From positions 1-51,092 of the forward strand of contig JAGBTK010000053.1 in NCBI GenBank assembly GCA_017631375.1: DNA of 51,092 bases, in the 5' to 3' direction. A model generated the notes under the pieces. It had not been told where the DNA came from and made no database searches. It was given only the letters and a program-made list of their open reading frames with translations. The DNA is from Tidjanibacter sp. (lineage in GTDB: Bacteria > Bacteroidota > Bacteroidia > Bacteroidales > Rikenellaceae). The position numbers and the translations under genes are program-made. Within the stretch, counting starts at the first letter, position 1, and every line of letters begins with the position of its first letter. Below are positions 33,272-42,785 of this stretch, in pieces.

Positions 33272-33982
33272 CTAATCAACCAATTGACCCAGAACAGTTT
33301 CGCGGAACAACCAATCCATCTGCTCCTCTAAAGTCATATAACTATTGTCGAGCACCACCGCATCCTCTGCCTGACGCAGGGGGCTGATAGCTCGGCTCTG
33401 GTCGGCACGGTCGCGGTCTACGATGTTCTTCTCAATCTCTTCGAGCGACACCTCGTCGCCCTTCTCGCGCAACTCCTCATAGCGACGCAGTGCGCGGATG
33501 CGGGGATCGGCAGTCATAAAGAGTTTCAGCTCGGCATTAGGGAATACCACAGTGCCGATATCGCGGCCATCCATAACCACGCCCTTATCTCTGCCCATCT
33601 CCTGCTGCATAGCCACCAGCTTGGTGCGCACCTCAGGAATCTGACTCACGGCACTAACAAGGTTGCTCACCTCGATAGTGCGAATCTTACCCTCAACCCA
33701 CTCGCCATCCACATAGATATCGCTCGCGCCACGCTGAGGATTGAAGCGGAATTTTATCGCGATGCGGTCAAGCAACTCTTTGAGTTTCGGCTCATTGACC
33801 ATACCGTTCTCAATTGCACCTTTCTCGAGCGCATAGAGAGTCACTGCGCGATACATCGCACCTGTATCAATAAAGATATACCCCAATCGGGCAGCTATCA
33901 TCTTGGCAAAGGTGCTCTTGCCGCACGATGAGAAGCCGTCGATGGCGATAACGATTTTCTTTCTGCTTTTAGAAGAGTTCAT
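33272..33982 (-). CDS. cmk: Cytidylate kinase
   Basis: The 236-residue protein has the Walker-type loop DGFSSCGKSTFAK, the DTGAMYRA substrate motif, and VVMDGRDIGTVVFPNAELK. It phosphorylates CMP and dCMP. Length and motif order are typical. Its start overlaps the end of the LysE gene by 14 bases and it is followed by ispH after 3 bases. Confidence 0.95.
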   Translation of the reverse strand: MNSSKSRKKIVIAIDGFSSCGKSTFAKMIAARLGYIFIDTGAMYRAVTLYALEKGAIENGMVNEPKLKELLDRIAIKFRFNPQRGASDIYVDGEWVEGKIRTIEVSNLVSAVSQIPEVRTKLVAMQQEMGRDKGVVMDGRDIGTVVFPNAELKLFMTADPRIRALRRYEELREKGDEVSLEEIEKNIVDRDRADQSRAISPLRQAEDAVVLDNSYMTLEEQMDWLFRETVLGQLVD

Positions 33983-34622
33983 CTATATACTCAATATAGA
34001 GATTAAACAAAGTTGATAACAAAGTTATTGTGCCGAGCGAGGCAATCACTCCGCCTGAAATTCTGTTCAGCCAACGCAAGTGCTTGACGGTAAACCTGCT
34101 ACGCAGCAGATTGATCAGCGAGGTCAGCAGCAACCACCACCCCGCACATCCGGCAAAGACACCTGTCAGCATAGCCATACCCTGCAACTCGCCAATATCG
34201 TTACTGAGTCCGAAGGTGGCAAAGAGAGTGACATAGATCAGTATGTAGGTCGGATTGGCAAGCGTAACACCGAAGACGGACAAAAAATCCTGCCACAGCG
34301 ACCCCTTACCCGAACGGTTGCGACGAATCTGCACCTCAGGGTTGGTGAGAAAGATGTGGATACCGATGGTGGCAATGCAGACACCGCCCACCAACTTGAC
34401 TATCGTGGCGTGCTCGGTAAAGAGTGCCTGTGCAAAGGAGAGCGAAAAAAATGCCATAGCCGCATAGATCATATCTGCCGAGGCAGCCCCCAGACCCGAG
34501 ATGAATCCCGAGCGCAGATCCTTGCTCAGAGTGCGCTGTATGCAGAGAATCGCCACAGGCCCCAGCGGGAGCGAAGCGGTGACTCCGATAAGTAATCCTC
34601 TAAGAAAAAGATCTATCCACAT
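33969..34622 (-). CDS. LysE-family exporter
   Basis: From ATG 34622 the 217-residue protein opens MWIDLFLRGLLIGVTASLPL with GPVAILCIQRTL, the LysE/RhtB hallmark, and has about six membrane helices. These proteins export amino acids or related metabolites. The in-frame extension upstream lacks conservation. It is first in a long minus-strand series (lysE-like, cmk, ispH and onward) and diverges from lnt. Confidence 0.88.
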   Translation of the reverse strand: MWIDLFLRGLLIGVTASLPLGPVAILCIQRTLSKDLRSGFISGLGAASADMIYAAMAFFSLSFAQALFTEHATIVKLVGGVCIATIGIHIFLTNPEVQIRRNRSGKGSLWQDFLSVFGVTLANPTYILIYVTLFATFGLSNDIGELQGMAMLTGVFAGCAGWWLLLTSLINLLRSRFTVKHLRWLNRISGGVIASLGTITLLSTLFNLYIEYIDELF

Positions 34623-34719
34623 AACTCTGTCGGTTGTATTCAGGGCGGGTAAAGTGCAGGTTTTCGCCACACTTCTTACACCAAAAATCTCTTTGCGTGC
34701 AAAAATAGCAAAAATACAT

Positions 34720-34727
34720 TATATTTG
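34720..34727 (+). promoter_or_regulatory. Probable -7 element upstream of lnt
   Basis: TATATTTG matches the Bacteroidota TAnnTTTG -7 element 21 bases before the lnt start. A TTTG at 34692-34695 is 24 bases upstream, longer than ideal, so the -33 element is uncertain. Confidence 0.45.
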
Positions 34728-34747
34728 CAGTATAATACCTAATCGCG

Positions 34748-36391
34748 ATGTCAAAAAGAGTTCTTTTATCGCTATCGAGCGTTTTGCTTCTCAGCCTTGC
34801 GTGGCTGGGAGGTGGAGGCTTATTCCTTCTTCCCGCACTCACACCCCTGCTCCTTCTTCTGGAGGAGTATGACAAAGGTCGTCGCCCCTTCTGGCGTGCC
34901 TACGGATGGGTGGCACTCACATTCGGTTTGTGGTGTGCTGCCTGCACCTGGTGGGTATGGTATGCCGCCGCAGTGGGAACCATTGCTGCAACAATTGTAC
35001 AGATGACCCTCTTCGGAGCGGTGATGATGCTGTATCACTTCTTCCGCTTGCGCACAAAGCGTTCGTTTGCCTACCTGATACTTGTGACAGGGTGGATTGC
35101 TGCCGAACACCTCTACCTGCGTGGACAGGTGTCGTTCCCGTGGTTGTTGCTCGGCAACGGATTTGCCAATCAGCCGTGGGCGGTGCAGTGGTATGAGTGG
35201 ACAGGTGTCTTTGGCGGCTCACTATGGGTGTTGCTCTCCAACATCGCCCTCTTCGAGGCAATCAGAGCCGGCAAGGGTTGCAAGACTAAGGCGGTGCGCG
35301 CTGCACTAGTGATTGTCCTGCCGATGGTTGTTTCGGGTGGAGTGGCTCTATGCCAGCCCGACTACGAGGAGATGCCGAAGGCAAAGGTGACCGTCGTACA
35401 GCCCAACTTTGAGCCCTATGAGGAAAAATATACCATCCCGCGCGAACAGCAGGATATGATTATGCTCTCGCTCGCTGCCGAGGCACCTGAGGATGTCGAT
35501 TTTATCGTGTTGCCCGAAACAGTGCTGGGCGACATCTCCTCGTCGGAGTGGATCTGGGAGGAGGAACCCCTCTCGTCGGAGGTGATGAGGCGTTACAACG
35601 GCTTTATGGCTGCGCGCTACCCGGAGGCGGAGTTGGTGGTGGGTGCGATGACCTCGCGCCGATACCAGAGCGACACACGCCCCACACGCACAGCACGCAA
35701 ACTCGGCATATATTGGATCGACCGCTACAATACGGCCTTCCGACTCAACGGCACCGACACTCTCGCACGCCACCACAAGTCAAAACTTGTTATCGGTGTG
35801 GAGATGATGCCCGACTGGAAAATTTTAAACATTTTGGAGAATACAATTGTCAGCCTTGGGGGTACGACGGGCGGTCTTGGCACCGACAACTTTGTCACCG
35901 TATTCCGCGACCAGCGCGGCTATAACGCCCCCTCATCGGCACAAATCTGCTACGAGTCCATCTATGGCGAGCACTTCTCCAAACCCGTAGCCGAGGGCGC
36001 AGAGTTGATGTTTGTGATCACCAACGATGGTTGGTGGCACGACACCCCCGGTCATCGTCAGCACTTCTCCTATTCGCGTCTGAGAGCTATCGAAAATCGT
36101 CGCTCAATAGCGCGATCGGCAAACACCGGCATCTCGGGCTTCATCACCCCCACAGGCAAGGTGCTGGACGAGAAACTTGGTTGGGATGAGCGCGGTGCGA
36201 TAACGGCTGAGGTGGCACTTAACAACAGAGTGACCTTCTACTCGCGTATGGGAGACTACATTGCCCGTATCAGTAATCTCCTCTTCCTGCTTGCAATACT
36301 CTATTACATAGCGATTTACTTCCGTCGCAAGGCAGATGAGCCAACACCCAAATCCAAACCAAACTCCACCAACATCAAGAAGAAAAAATAA
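34748..36391 (+). CDS. lnt: Apolipoprotein N-acyltransferase
   Basis: The 547-residue protein has an N-terminal membrane part with about six helices and a C-terminal nitrilase-like domain. Its catalytic triad is visible as Glu in VLPETVLGD, Lys in HHKSKLV and Cys in QICYESIYG, with FVITNDGWW and HRQHFSYSRLRAIENRRSIA following. Lnt adds the third acyl chain to lipoproteins. The C-terminus is Lys/Pro-rich. It lies 18 bases before folC on the same strand. Confidence 0.94.
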   Translation: MSKRVLLSLSSVLLLSLAWLGGGGLFLLPALTPLLLLLEEYDKGRRPFWRAYGWVALTFGLWCAACTWWVWYAAAVGTIAATIVQMTLFGAVMMLYHFFRLRTKRSFAYLILVTGWIAAEHLYLRGQVSFPWLLLGNGFANQPWAVQWYEWTGVFGGSLWVLLSNIALFEAIRAGKGCKTKAVRAALVIVLPMVVSGGVALCQPDYEEMPKAKVTVVQPNFEPYEEKYTIPREQQDMIMLSLAAEAPEDVDFIVLPETVLGDISSSEWIWEEEPLSSEVMRRYNGFMAARYPEAELVVGAMTSRRYQSDTRPTRTARKLGIYWIDRYNTAFRLNGTDTLARHHKSKLVIGVEMMPDWKILNILENTIVSLGGTTGGLGTDNFVTVFRDQRGYNAPSSAQICYESIYGEHFSKPVAEGAELMFVITNDGWWHDTPGHRQHFSYSRLRAIENRRSIARSANTGISGFITPTGKVLDEKLGWDERGAITAEVALNNRVTFYSRMGDYIARISNLLFLLAILYYIAIYFRRKADEPTPKSKPNSTNIKKKK

Positions 36392-36408
36392 GCAAAAAAA
36401 GAAAAAAT

Positions 36409-37722
36409 ATGGATAACAGAATGACTTATCAGCAGACGGTGCAATACCTGTTCAACCGTTTCCCGCTGTTCCAGAATGTTGGCGCAGGAGCCTACAAGGA
36501 GGGGACCGAGAACATTGCTACATTCTGCAAACAACTCGACAATCCACAAAACAACTACTTCACAATCCACATTGCCGGAACCAACGGCAAGGGTTCAGTG
36601 GCCCACATCCTCGCCTCCGTACTCCAGCAGGCAGGCTATCAGGTTGGTCTTTTCACCTCGCCCCACCTCACCGACTTCCGCGAGCGCATCAAGGTTGATG
36701 GTGTGAAGATATCGGAGCGATATGTGGTGCGCTTCGTTGAGGAGCATCGCGAGGAGATGGAGCGTCTGGGACTCTCCTTCTTTGAGGCCACAACGGCTAT
36801 GGCATTCCAATACTTTGCCGACTCGGATGTGGAGGTGGCAATTATCGAGACAGGTCTTGGTGGTCGTCTTGACGCAACCAATATCATCAAGCCTATCCTC
36901 TCGATTATCACCAACATAGGGTTGGAGCACACACGCTATTTGGGCAACACACTCGATAAAATTGCAGGCGAGAAGGCGGGCATCATTAAGCGCAATGTTC
37001 CCGTAGTGATTGGCGAAAGCCACCCCGAGACCGACGAGGTGTTCCGCGAGACAGCAAAGCGCAACCACTCCAAACTCATCTTTGCCGACCGCACCTGGGA
37101 GGTGGTGGATAGCTGCTTTGATGACCACAAGAGTAGTTTCTACATCTGTCGCCCCTGCGATGGTCGCACCCAGACCCTCGAACTCGATTTGGCAGGTCAC
37201 TATCAGCGCAAAAATATCATCACCGTACGCACGGCAATCACCCTGCTCCGCCACGACACCCCCCTGAATATCTCCACCCGCGCTCTGCTCAGCGGTTGCC
37301 GCACAGTGTGCAAGACAACAGGTCTGCGTGGTCGCTGGCAGGTGGTGCTCACCGAGCCGATGGTGGTATGCGACACAGGACATAATGCTCACGGTATCAA
37401 GGAGGTAACAGCTCAGGTTGCTAAGTGCCGCTATCGCAAACTCTTTGTGATTCTCGGTCTTGCCAACGACAAGGATCTGAGCGAGATTCTCCCCCTGCTC
37501 CCGCAAAATGCATACTACATCTTCACTCGTGCCTCTGTCGAGAGGGCACTGCCTGCCGAAGAGTTGGCTGCCGCAGCCACCCGCTACGGCTTAGTGGGCG
37601 AGGTACAGCCCAATGTGGTGGAGGCCTACAAGGCAGCACGCGAGGCTGCTTGTCCCGATGATATGATTCTGGTGGGCGGCAGTACCTTTATTGTTAGCGA
37701 TTTTTTAGATAAACAACAATAA
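36409..37722 (+). CDS. folC: Folylpolyglutamate synthase / dihydrofolate synthase
   Basis: The 437-residue protein has the Mur-ligase ATP loop GTNGKGSVAHILASVL, FTSPHLTDFRERI, the ETGLGGRLDATN motif, and a C-terminal domain with DTGHNAHGI and ILGLANDKD. It adds glutamate to folates and, in the bifunctional form, makes dihydrofolate from dihydropteroate. Length is typical. It lies 18 bases after lnt and 37 bases before a GH3 gene. Confidence 0.94.
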   Translation: MDNRMTYQQTVQYLFNRFPLFQNVGAGAYKEGTENIATFCKQLDNPQNNYFTIHIAGTNGKGSVAHILASVLQQAGYQVGLFTSPHLTDFRERIKVDGVKISERYVVRFVEEHREEMERLGLSFFEATTAMAFQYFADSDVEVAIIETGLGGRLDATNIIKPILSIITNIGLEHTRYLGNTLDKIAGEKAGIIKRNVPVVIGESHPETDEVFRETAKRNHSKLIFADRTWEVVDSCFDDHKSSFYICRPCDGRTQTLELDLAGHYQRKNIITVRTAITLLRHDTPLNISTRALLSGCRTVCKTTGLRGRWQVVLTEPMVVCDTGHNAHGIKEVTAQVAKCRYRKLFVILGLANDKDLSEILPLLPQNAYYIFTRASVERALPAEELAAAATRYGLVGEVQPNVVEAYKAAREAACPDDMILVGGSTFIVSDFLDKQQ

Positions 37723-37758
37723 TAAACACCTTATTTAAAACCAAACAAAAACCGAATT

Positions 37759-39993
37759 ATGAAACAATTTCTTAGACTGATTGCAACTGTGTGTGTTGCA
37801 GGTCTGGTGTGCGGTTTTACTGCACCCAAAGATGATGTTGAGAAGCGCGTTGAGAAGCTTCTCGCAAAGATGACTCTCGAAGAGAAGATAGGTCAGATGA
37901 ACCAGCTCTCCTACTCGCGTGAGCAGCCGATGGTATCGGCAGCCAAGGAAGGTAAGGTTGGTTCTATCCTCAACCTCGTTGATCCCGCGGTTATCAACCG
38001 TATTCAGCGTGCTGCTGTTGAGGAGTCGCGTCTTGGTATTCCCGTACTCTTCTCGCGCGATGTTATCCACGGTTTCAAGACTATCTTCCCCATTCCTCTG
38101 GGCTTGGCGGCATCGTTTGACCCCGCAATGGTAGAGGCTGGTGCTCGCGTGGCTGCCGAGGAGGCTACCGCAGCAGGTATCCGTTGGACTTTCTCGCCTA
38201 TGCTTGATATCGCTCGCGATCCCCGTTGGGGCCGTGTTGCTGAGGGTTCGGGTGAGGATCCCTATCTGGACAGCCGTATGGCAGAGGCTATGGTGCGTGG
38301 CTATCAGACCGACAACCTCGCTGATCCTACCGCTATGGCTGCTTGCGTAAAGCACTTCGTAGGTTATGGTGCTGCTGAGGGTGGTCGCGACTACAACTCG
38401 ACCAATATTCCTCCTACCCTGATGCACAATGTATATCTGCCCCCCTTCGAGGCAGCAGTTAAGGCAGGTGCTCAGACTGCTATGACCTCGTTCAACGACA
38501 ACGACGGTATCCCCGCAACAGGTAACCGCTATATGCTCCGCGATGTGTTGCGCGAGAGTTGGGGCTTTGATGGCTTTGTGGTAACCGACTGGAACTCGGC
38601 AGGTGAGATGGTTGTTCACGGCTTTGCTGAGGACAACAAGGATGCAGGTCGCATCGCACTGAATGCTGGTGTGGATATGGATATGACCACCGGTGCATTT
38701 ATCAACTATATCCCCGAGCTGATTGAGGAGGGTAAGGTTAAGATGGAGGATGTGGACAACGCTGTTCGTAACATCCTGCGCGTAAAATTCCGCCTCGGTC
38801 TGTTTGAAAATCCCTATGTTGAGGAGGGTCTGACCGAGAAGGAGTTCTATGCTCCCGACCACCTCGAGATTGCTAAAAAGTCGGCTGAGGAGTCGGTAAT
38901 CCTCTTGCAGAACAACAATAATGTACTCCCCTTGAAGGGCGTTAAGCGTCTGGTTGTTGCAGGTCCATTGGCAGATGCTCCCTACGATCAGTTGGGTACT
39001 TGGATCTTCGATGGCGACCAGAAGCACACTGTAACTCCCCTCGCTGCACTCCGCGATATGTATGGCAAGGATGTAGAGATTATCTATGAGCCTGGTGTGA
39101 AGTATGTACGCTCGAACGATACCGCAGATATCCCCGCTGCTGTGGCTGCTACCAAGAGTGCAGACGCTGTGGTTGTATTTGTTGGTGAGGAGGCACGCCT
39201 CTCGGGTGAGGCTCACTCGTTGGCAAACATCGATCTGCTTGGCGCACAGAGCCAGCTGCTCGCTGAGCTCAAAGCAACCGGCAAACCCGTTGTGGCTGTT
39301 GTTATGGCAGGCCGTCCTATGACCATCGGTAAGGATCTGGCAAACTGCGACGCTATGCTCTACTCGTTCCACCCCGGAACTATGGGTGGTCCCGCTATTG
39401 CTGACCTTCTCTTTGGTAAGGCAGTACCCAGCGGTAAGACTCCTATGTCGTTCCTGCGTGTAGTAGGTCAGGTGCCTCTCTATTATAACCACAATATGGG
39501 TGGCCGTCCCACCAACCGTCCTATCCGTCTGTTGGCTGACCTCCCCGTTGAGCAGAACCAGACCTCGGTGGGTGGTACCAGCAACTACCTCGATGTGGAG
39601 CACACTCCTCTCTTCCCCTTCGGCTACGGTCTGTCGTACACCACCTTCGAATACTCGAATATCAAACTCGACAAGGAGGTATATGGTATGAACGATGTTA
39701 TCCGCGTGGAGTTCGACCTCGCAAACACCGGTAGCTACGACGCTACTGAGGTGGCACAGCTCTACACCCGCGACCTGGTGGGCTCGGTTGCACGCCCCGT
39801 ACGCGAGTTGAAGAAGTTTGACCGCATCACCCTGAAGGCTGGCGAGACCAAGCATATCGTATTTGAGGTTCCCGTTTCGGAGCTCGCATTCTACAACTCG
39901 GAGCTTGTTAAGGCTGTTGAGCCCGGTAAGTTCCAGCTGTGGGTTGCCGGCGACAGCAACTCGGGTAAGCCTCTGAGCTTCGAGGTTAAGTAA
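37759..39993 (+). CDS. bglX: Glycoside hydrolase family 3 beta-glucosidase (BglX-like)
   Basis: The 744-residue enzyme has a signal peptide (FLRLIATVCVAGLVCGF), the GH3 barrel with LLAKMTLEEKIGQMNQL, GIRWTFSPMLDIARDPRWGR, EGSGEDPYL, and nucleophile Asp277 in VVTDWNSAGEM. The GH3 C-terminal domain and a fibronectin-III-like ending follow. The architecture matches periplasmic BglX, which splits beta-linked glucose oligosaccharides. Codon usage favours GTT, GCT and GGT and avoids TTA/CTA/TCA, as in the other GH3 gene, which suggests high expression. A terminator lies downstream. Confidence 0.94.
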   Translation: MKQFLRLIATVCVAGLVCGFTAPKDDVEKRVEKLLAKMTLEEKIGQMNQLSYSREQPMVSAAKEGKVGSILNLVDPAVINRIQRAAVEESRLGIPVLFSRDVIHGFKTIFPIPLGLAASFDPAMVEAGARVAAEEATAAGIRWTFSPMLDIARDPRWGRVAEGSGEDPYLDSRMAEAMVRGYQTDNLADPTAMAACVKHFVGYGAAEGGRDYNSTNIPPTLMHNVYLPPFEAAVKAGAQTAMTSFNDNDGIPATGNRYMLRDVLRESWGFDGFVVTDWNSAGEMVVHGFAEDNKDAGRIALNAGVDMDMTTGAFINYIPELIEEGKVKMEDVDNAVRNILRVKFRLGLFENPYVEEGLTEKEFYAPDHLEIAKKSAEESVILLQNNNNVLPLKGVKRLVVAGPLADAPYDQLGTWIFDGDQKHTVTPLAALRDMYGKDVEIIYEPGVKYVRSNDTADIPAAVAATKSADAVVVFVGEEARLSGEAHSLANIDLLGAQSQLLAELKATGKPVVAVVMAGRPMTIGKDLANCDAMLYSFHPGTMGGPAIADLLFGKAVPSGKTPMSFLRVVGQVPLYYNHNMGGRPTNRPIRLLADLPVEQNQTSVGGTSNYLDVEHTPLFPFGYGLSYTTFEYSNIKLDKEVYGMNDVIRVEFDLANTGSYDATEVAQLYTRDLVGSVARPVRELKKFDRITLKAGETKHIVFEVPVSELAFYNSELVKAVEPGKFQLWVAGDSNSGKPLSFEVK

Positions 39994-40011
39994 CAGAGAA
40001 ATACACCAATA

Positions 40012-40048
40012 AAAAAAGTAGTCTGCAAGTTTTGCAGACTACTTTTTT
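40012..40048. terminator. Bidirectional terminator
   Basis: A 16-17 bp stem AAAAAGTAGTCTGCAA/TTGCAGACTACTTTTT with a very short loop (about 3 nt) and T-runs on both strands. It separates the convergent bglX and DUF3467 genes. Confidence 0.88.
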
Positions 40049-40049
40049 A

Positions 40050-40343
40050 TTATGCCTCACCGAGGTTTTTGTAACCTAACGGCTGGCGAAGTGACAGATC
40101 AATTTTGGAAACATTTGCCTCGTAACGCCCCACATTCTCCTGTAAGGATAGGAGTAGGCGTTTAGCGTGCTCAGGGGTAAGAATGATACGGCTGACCACC
40201 TTGGGCTTAGGGAGTCCGGGGAGCATCTCTGCAAAGTCGATGATAAACTCCGACACGGAGTGTGTGATGACTGCAAGGTTTGAGTATTGGCCTTGTGCCA
40301 CCTCTTTATCGAGGTCAAGTTCGATGTGGTTCTGTTCTGCCAT
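40050..40343 (-). CDS. DUF3467 protein
   Basis: The 97-residue protein matches DUF3467: 'QGQYSNLAVITHSVSEFIID' followed by MLPGLPKPKVVSRIILTPEHA and LLSLQENVGRYE. The family is small, soluble and widespread in Bacteroidota, without known function. It forms a single-gene unit, and its stop codon abuts the shared terminator. Confidence 0.9.
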   Translation of the reverse strand: MAEQNHIELDLDKEVAQGQYSNLAVITHSVSEFIIDFAEMLPGLPKPKVVSRIILTPEHAKRLLLSLQENVGRYEANVSKIDLSLRQPLGYKNLGEA

Positions 40344-40521
40344 CGTTTTATCAATTAATAAATTGCCTTATATCCATTTTAATGTTACAAAAGTATAACT
40401 GCAAATTCGGTTTTTTTCTATCCCTCCACCAAACTTATCACCATTTTTTTAACAAAAGCTCTCTATCTTGAGGTTTACGACAAAAATGTGGCCAGAATGG
40501 ATAACCAACGGAAATTTTTCG

Positions 40522-40529
40522 TATATTTG
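40522..40529 (+). promoter_or_regulatory. Probable -7 element upstream of pheA
   Basis: TATATTTG matches TAnnTTTG and lies 50 bases before the pheA start. No convincing -33 TTTG was seen at the expected distance. I also looked for an amino-acid leader peptide in this gap and found none with repeated Phe codons. Confidence 0.45.
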
Positions 40530-40578
40530 TCGTGATATGCTATGCTTATCAAGCACCGGTTTGGGTTAAAAGCAATAG

Positions 40579-41403
40579 ATGAGAGTCGCCATACAAGGTT
40601 ATGAAGGTAGTTTCCACGACATTGTGGCTCGTGAGTATTTCGGAGGCGAGATAGTCATCGTCCCTTGCGATACCTTCAAAGAGGTGGCAGCACTCGTTGA
40701 GCAAGGCAAGGTAGAGCGTGGTGTAATGGCTATTGAGAACTCGATAGCCGGTAGTATCCTCCCCAACTATCGATTGCTACAAAACGACAATTTACAGGTG
40801 GCGGGCGAGGCAATACTCACCATCCGACAAAACCTATTGGCACTCCCCGGTGTGAAGATGGAGGATATCCGCGAGGTACACTCCCACCATATGGCACTTA
40901 TGCAGTGCGACGAGTTCCTTGAAAATCATCGTTGGCGTTTGGTCGAGACTGAGGATACAGCCCTAAGTGCCAAGCTGTTGGCAGCCGATGGCGACACCTC
41001 TCGTGCAGTGGTGGCGAGCCGATTGGCGGCAGAGTTGTTCGGTCTGAAGGTGATGGCGGCAGATATCCACACCATCAAGAACAACTACACTCGTTTTATG
41101 ATCCTCAAACGCCACGACCACACAATAGCCTCCGATGCTAACAAGGCATCGCTCTATTTCAGCGCGCGCCACGAACAGGGCTCACTGCTGAAAGTACTGC
41201 GCGAGATGGGTAGCAGTGCGGTGAACCTCACCAAGTTGCAGAGTTACCCCATACCGAGCGAGCCGTGGCACTATATGTTCCATGTTGATATGGAGTTCGA
41301 CTCCATCTACGAGTGGGTGCGGGTGCTGGACAAACTCCAGGAGGTAGCACAGAGCGTGCATGTCTATGGTGTTTACAAGCGAGGCAGGGAGTTTGTGGGA
41401 TAG
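40579..41403 (+). CDS. pheA: Prephenate dehydratase
   Basis: The 274-residue protein begins MRVAIQGYEGSFHDIVAREY, the PDT-fold opening, continues with VMAIENSIAGSILPNYRLL and 'IKNNYTRFMILKR' (the catalytic Thr-Arg-Phe motif), and ends in an ACT domain (SLYFSARHEQGSLLKVLREM, then ESxP-type 'SYPIPSEPWHYMFHVD') expected to bind phenylalanine. It converts prephenate to phenylpyruvate. There is no chorismate mutase domain here; that activity is fused to the DAHP synthase later in the cluster. It is followed after 59 bases by an aminotransferase. Confidence 0.94.
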   Translation: MRVAIQGYEGSFHDIVAREYFGGEIVIVPCDTFKEVAALVEQGKVERGVMAIENSIAGSILPNYRLLQNDNLQVAGEAILTIRQNLLALPGVKMEDIREVHSHHMALMQCDEFLENHRWRLVETEDTALSAKLLAADGDTSRAVVASRLAAELFGLKVMAADIHTIKNNYTRFMILKRHDHTIASDANKASLYFSARHEQGSLLKVLREMGSSAVNLTKLQSYPIPSEPWHYMFHVDMEFDSIYEWVRVLDKLQEVAQSVHVYGVYKRGREFVG

Positions 41404-41462
41404 ACAAAGAAAGAGAGATAAATATAAAAAATACAAATAGATAACGACTAAAAATTAATACT

Positions 41463-42626
41463 ATGAGCAAGTTTACCGTATCGGATCGTTTAAATGGAGT
41501 AGGCGAGTACTACTTCTCGAAGAAGAATCGTGAGATTGATCAGCTGCGTGCAGAGGGTCACGATGTGATTAACTTCGGCATTGGTAGCCCCGACTGTCCT
41601 CCCCACCCCATCGTGGTTGCTAAGTTGGCTGAGGAGGCTGCAAAGTCCACCACCCACACCTATCAGTCCTACGCCGGTGCTCCCATCCTGCGCAATGCAT
41701 TTGCAGAGTGGTATAAGAAGTACTACAATGTGGAGCTCGACGGTCTGAACCAGATCCTCCCCTTGATTGGCTCGAAGGAGGGTTTGATGCATATCTGTAT
41801 GACCTATGTAAACAAGGGCGACAAGGTATTGATCCCCAATCCCGGTTATCCCACCTATCGTTCGGCAGTTACCCTTTCGGGTGGCGAGGTTGTTGAGTAT
41901 CACCTCAACGACGAGAATGGTTGGTTGCCCGACTTCGATGCTATCGACCCCACCGGCGTTAAGCTGATGATTATGAACTACCCCAATATGCCTACCGGTA
42001 CTAAGGCAACCATCGAACTCTTTGAGCGTGCGGTGAAGTTCGCTGCCGACAATGGCATCTTGCTCGTTCACGACAACCCATACAGCTTTATCCGCAACGA
42101 CAAGCCCCTGAGCCTCTTGCAGGTAGAGGGCGCATTGGAGACCGCACTCGAGCTCAACTCGCTCAGTAAGAGCCACAATATGGCCGGCTGGCGTGTGGGT
42201 ATGATTGCCGGTAAGAAGGAGCGTCTGGATGAGATTTTGCGCTTCAAGAGCAATATGGACTCGGGTATGTTCTATCCTATGCAGGCAGCAGCAGCTGTGG
42301 CACTCACCGAGCTGGGCGAGGAGTGGTACAACGACCTCAATGCAATGTATCGCGAGCGCGAGAAACTCGCATTCGAGATGCTCGACCTTCTCGGCTGTAA
42401 GTACAACCGCGACCAGGCAGGTCTTTTCGTATGGGCTCGTATGCCCGAGGGCGAGGATGATTGCTTCGCATTCTCGGACAAGATTCTCTACAACTGCGAT
42501 GTATTCATCACCCCCGGTGCTATCTTTGGTAGCGAGGGTCAGAAGTATATCCGCGTCTGCTTGTGCGCACCCGAGGTGAAGTTTATTAAGGCTATTGAGA
42601 AGATTCGCAAGGGTCTGAAACTCTAA
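41463..42626 (+). CDS. PLP-dependent aminotransferase class I/II (aromatic cluster)
   Basis: The 387-residue protein has the fold-type I features: INFGIGSPDCPPHPIVV, SYAGAPILRNA, VLIPNPGYPTYRS, the MNYPNMPTG segment, and the PLP-binding Lys in ELNSLSKSHNMAGWRVG. Its place between prephenate dehydratase and prephenate dehydrogenase suggests it transaminates phenylpyruvate or hydroxyphenylpyruvate. A diaminopimelate-type activity of related sequences cannot be excluded. Codon use is of the highly expressed type. Confidence 0.9.
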   Translation: MSKFTVSDRLNGVGEYYFSKKNREIDQLRAEGHDVINFGIGSPDCPPHPIVVAKLAEEAAKSTTHTYQSYAGAPILRNAFAEWYKKYYNVELDGLNQILPLIGSKEGLMHICMTYVNKGDKVLIPNPGYPTYRSAVTLSGGEVVEYHLNDENGWLPDFDAIDPTGVKLMIMNYPNMPTGTKATIELFERAVKFAADNGILLVHDNPYSFIRNDKPLSLLQVEGALETALELNSLSKSHNMAGWRVGMIAGKKERLDEILRFKSNMDSGMFYPMQAAAAVALTELGEEWYNDLNAMYREREKLAFEMLDLLGCKYNRDQAGLFVWARMPEGEDDCFAFSDKILYNCDVFITPGAIFGSEGQKYIRVCLCAPEVKFIKAIEKIRKGLKL

Positions 42627-42635
42627 TACAAAAGT

Positions 42636-42770
42636 TGCCCGACTTGTAGGTTTTGCCCTTCACTAGAAGCTCAAAATTTACTAAGCCATAACTACTTTTG
42701 AGAATTTAGGGAGTTTAGGGATATTTGTATAAAAATCCCTAAATTCCTTAAACTCTTTAAAATACCTACA
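42636..42770. repeat. Fragment of repeat B and an inverted TTTAGGGA tract
   Basis: The first part (to about 42690) is the reverse complement of the start of repeat B (GGCTTAG-AAATTTTG-GCTTC order), truncated. The second part (about 42706-42764) pairs TTTAGGGAGTTTAGGGAT with ATCCCTAAATTCCTTAAA across a short loop. This hairpin lies inside the aromatic cluster, between the aminotransferase and tyrA, and could reduce read-through. Confidence 0.6.
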
Positions 42771-42785
42771 AAAAAATCAGGTTAG

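Noticed and set aside
37735..39855. Long minus-strand open frame opposite bglX
   Set aside because: Mirror of a GH3 gene with biased codons; composition (many His, Cys, Val) is not protein-like.
40530..40578. Phenylalanine leader peptide or attenuator before pheA
   Set aside because: The only short frame has a single Phe codon and no competing hairpins or T-run were seen.
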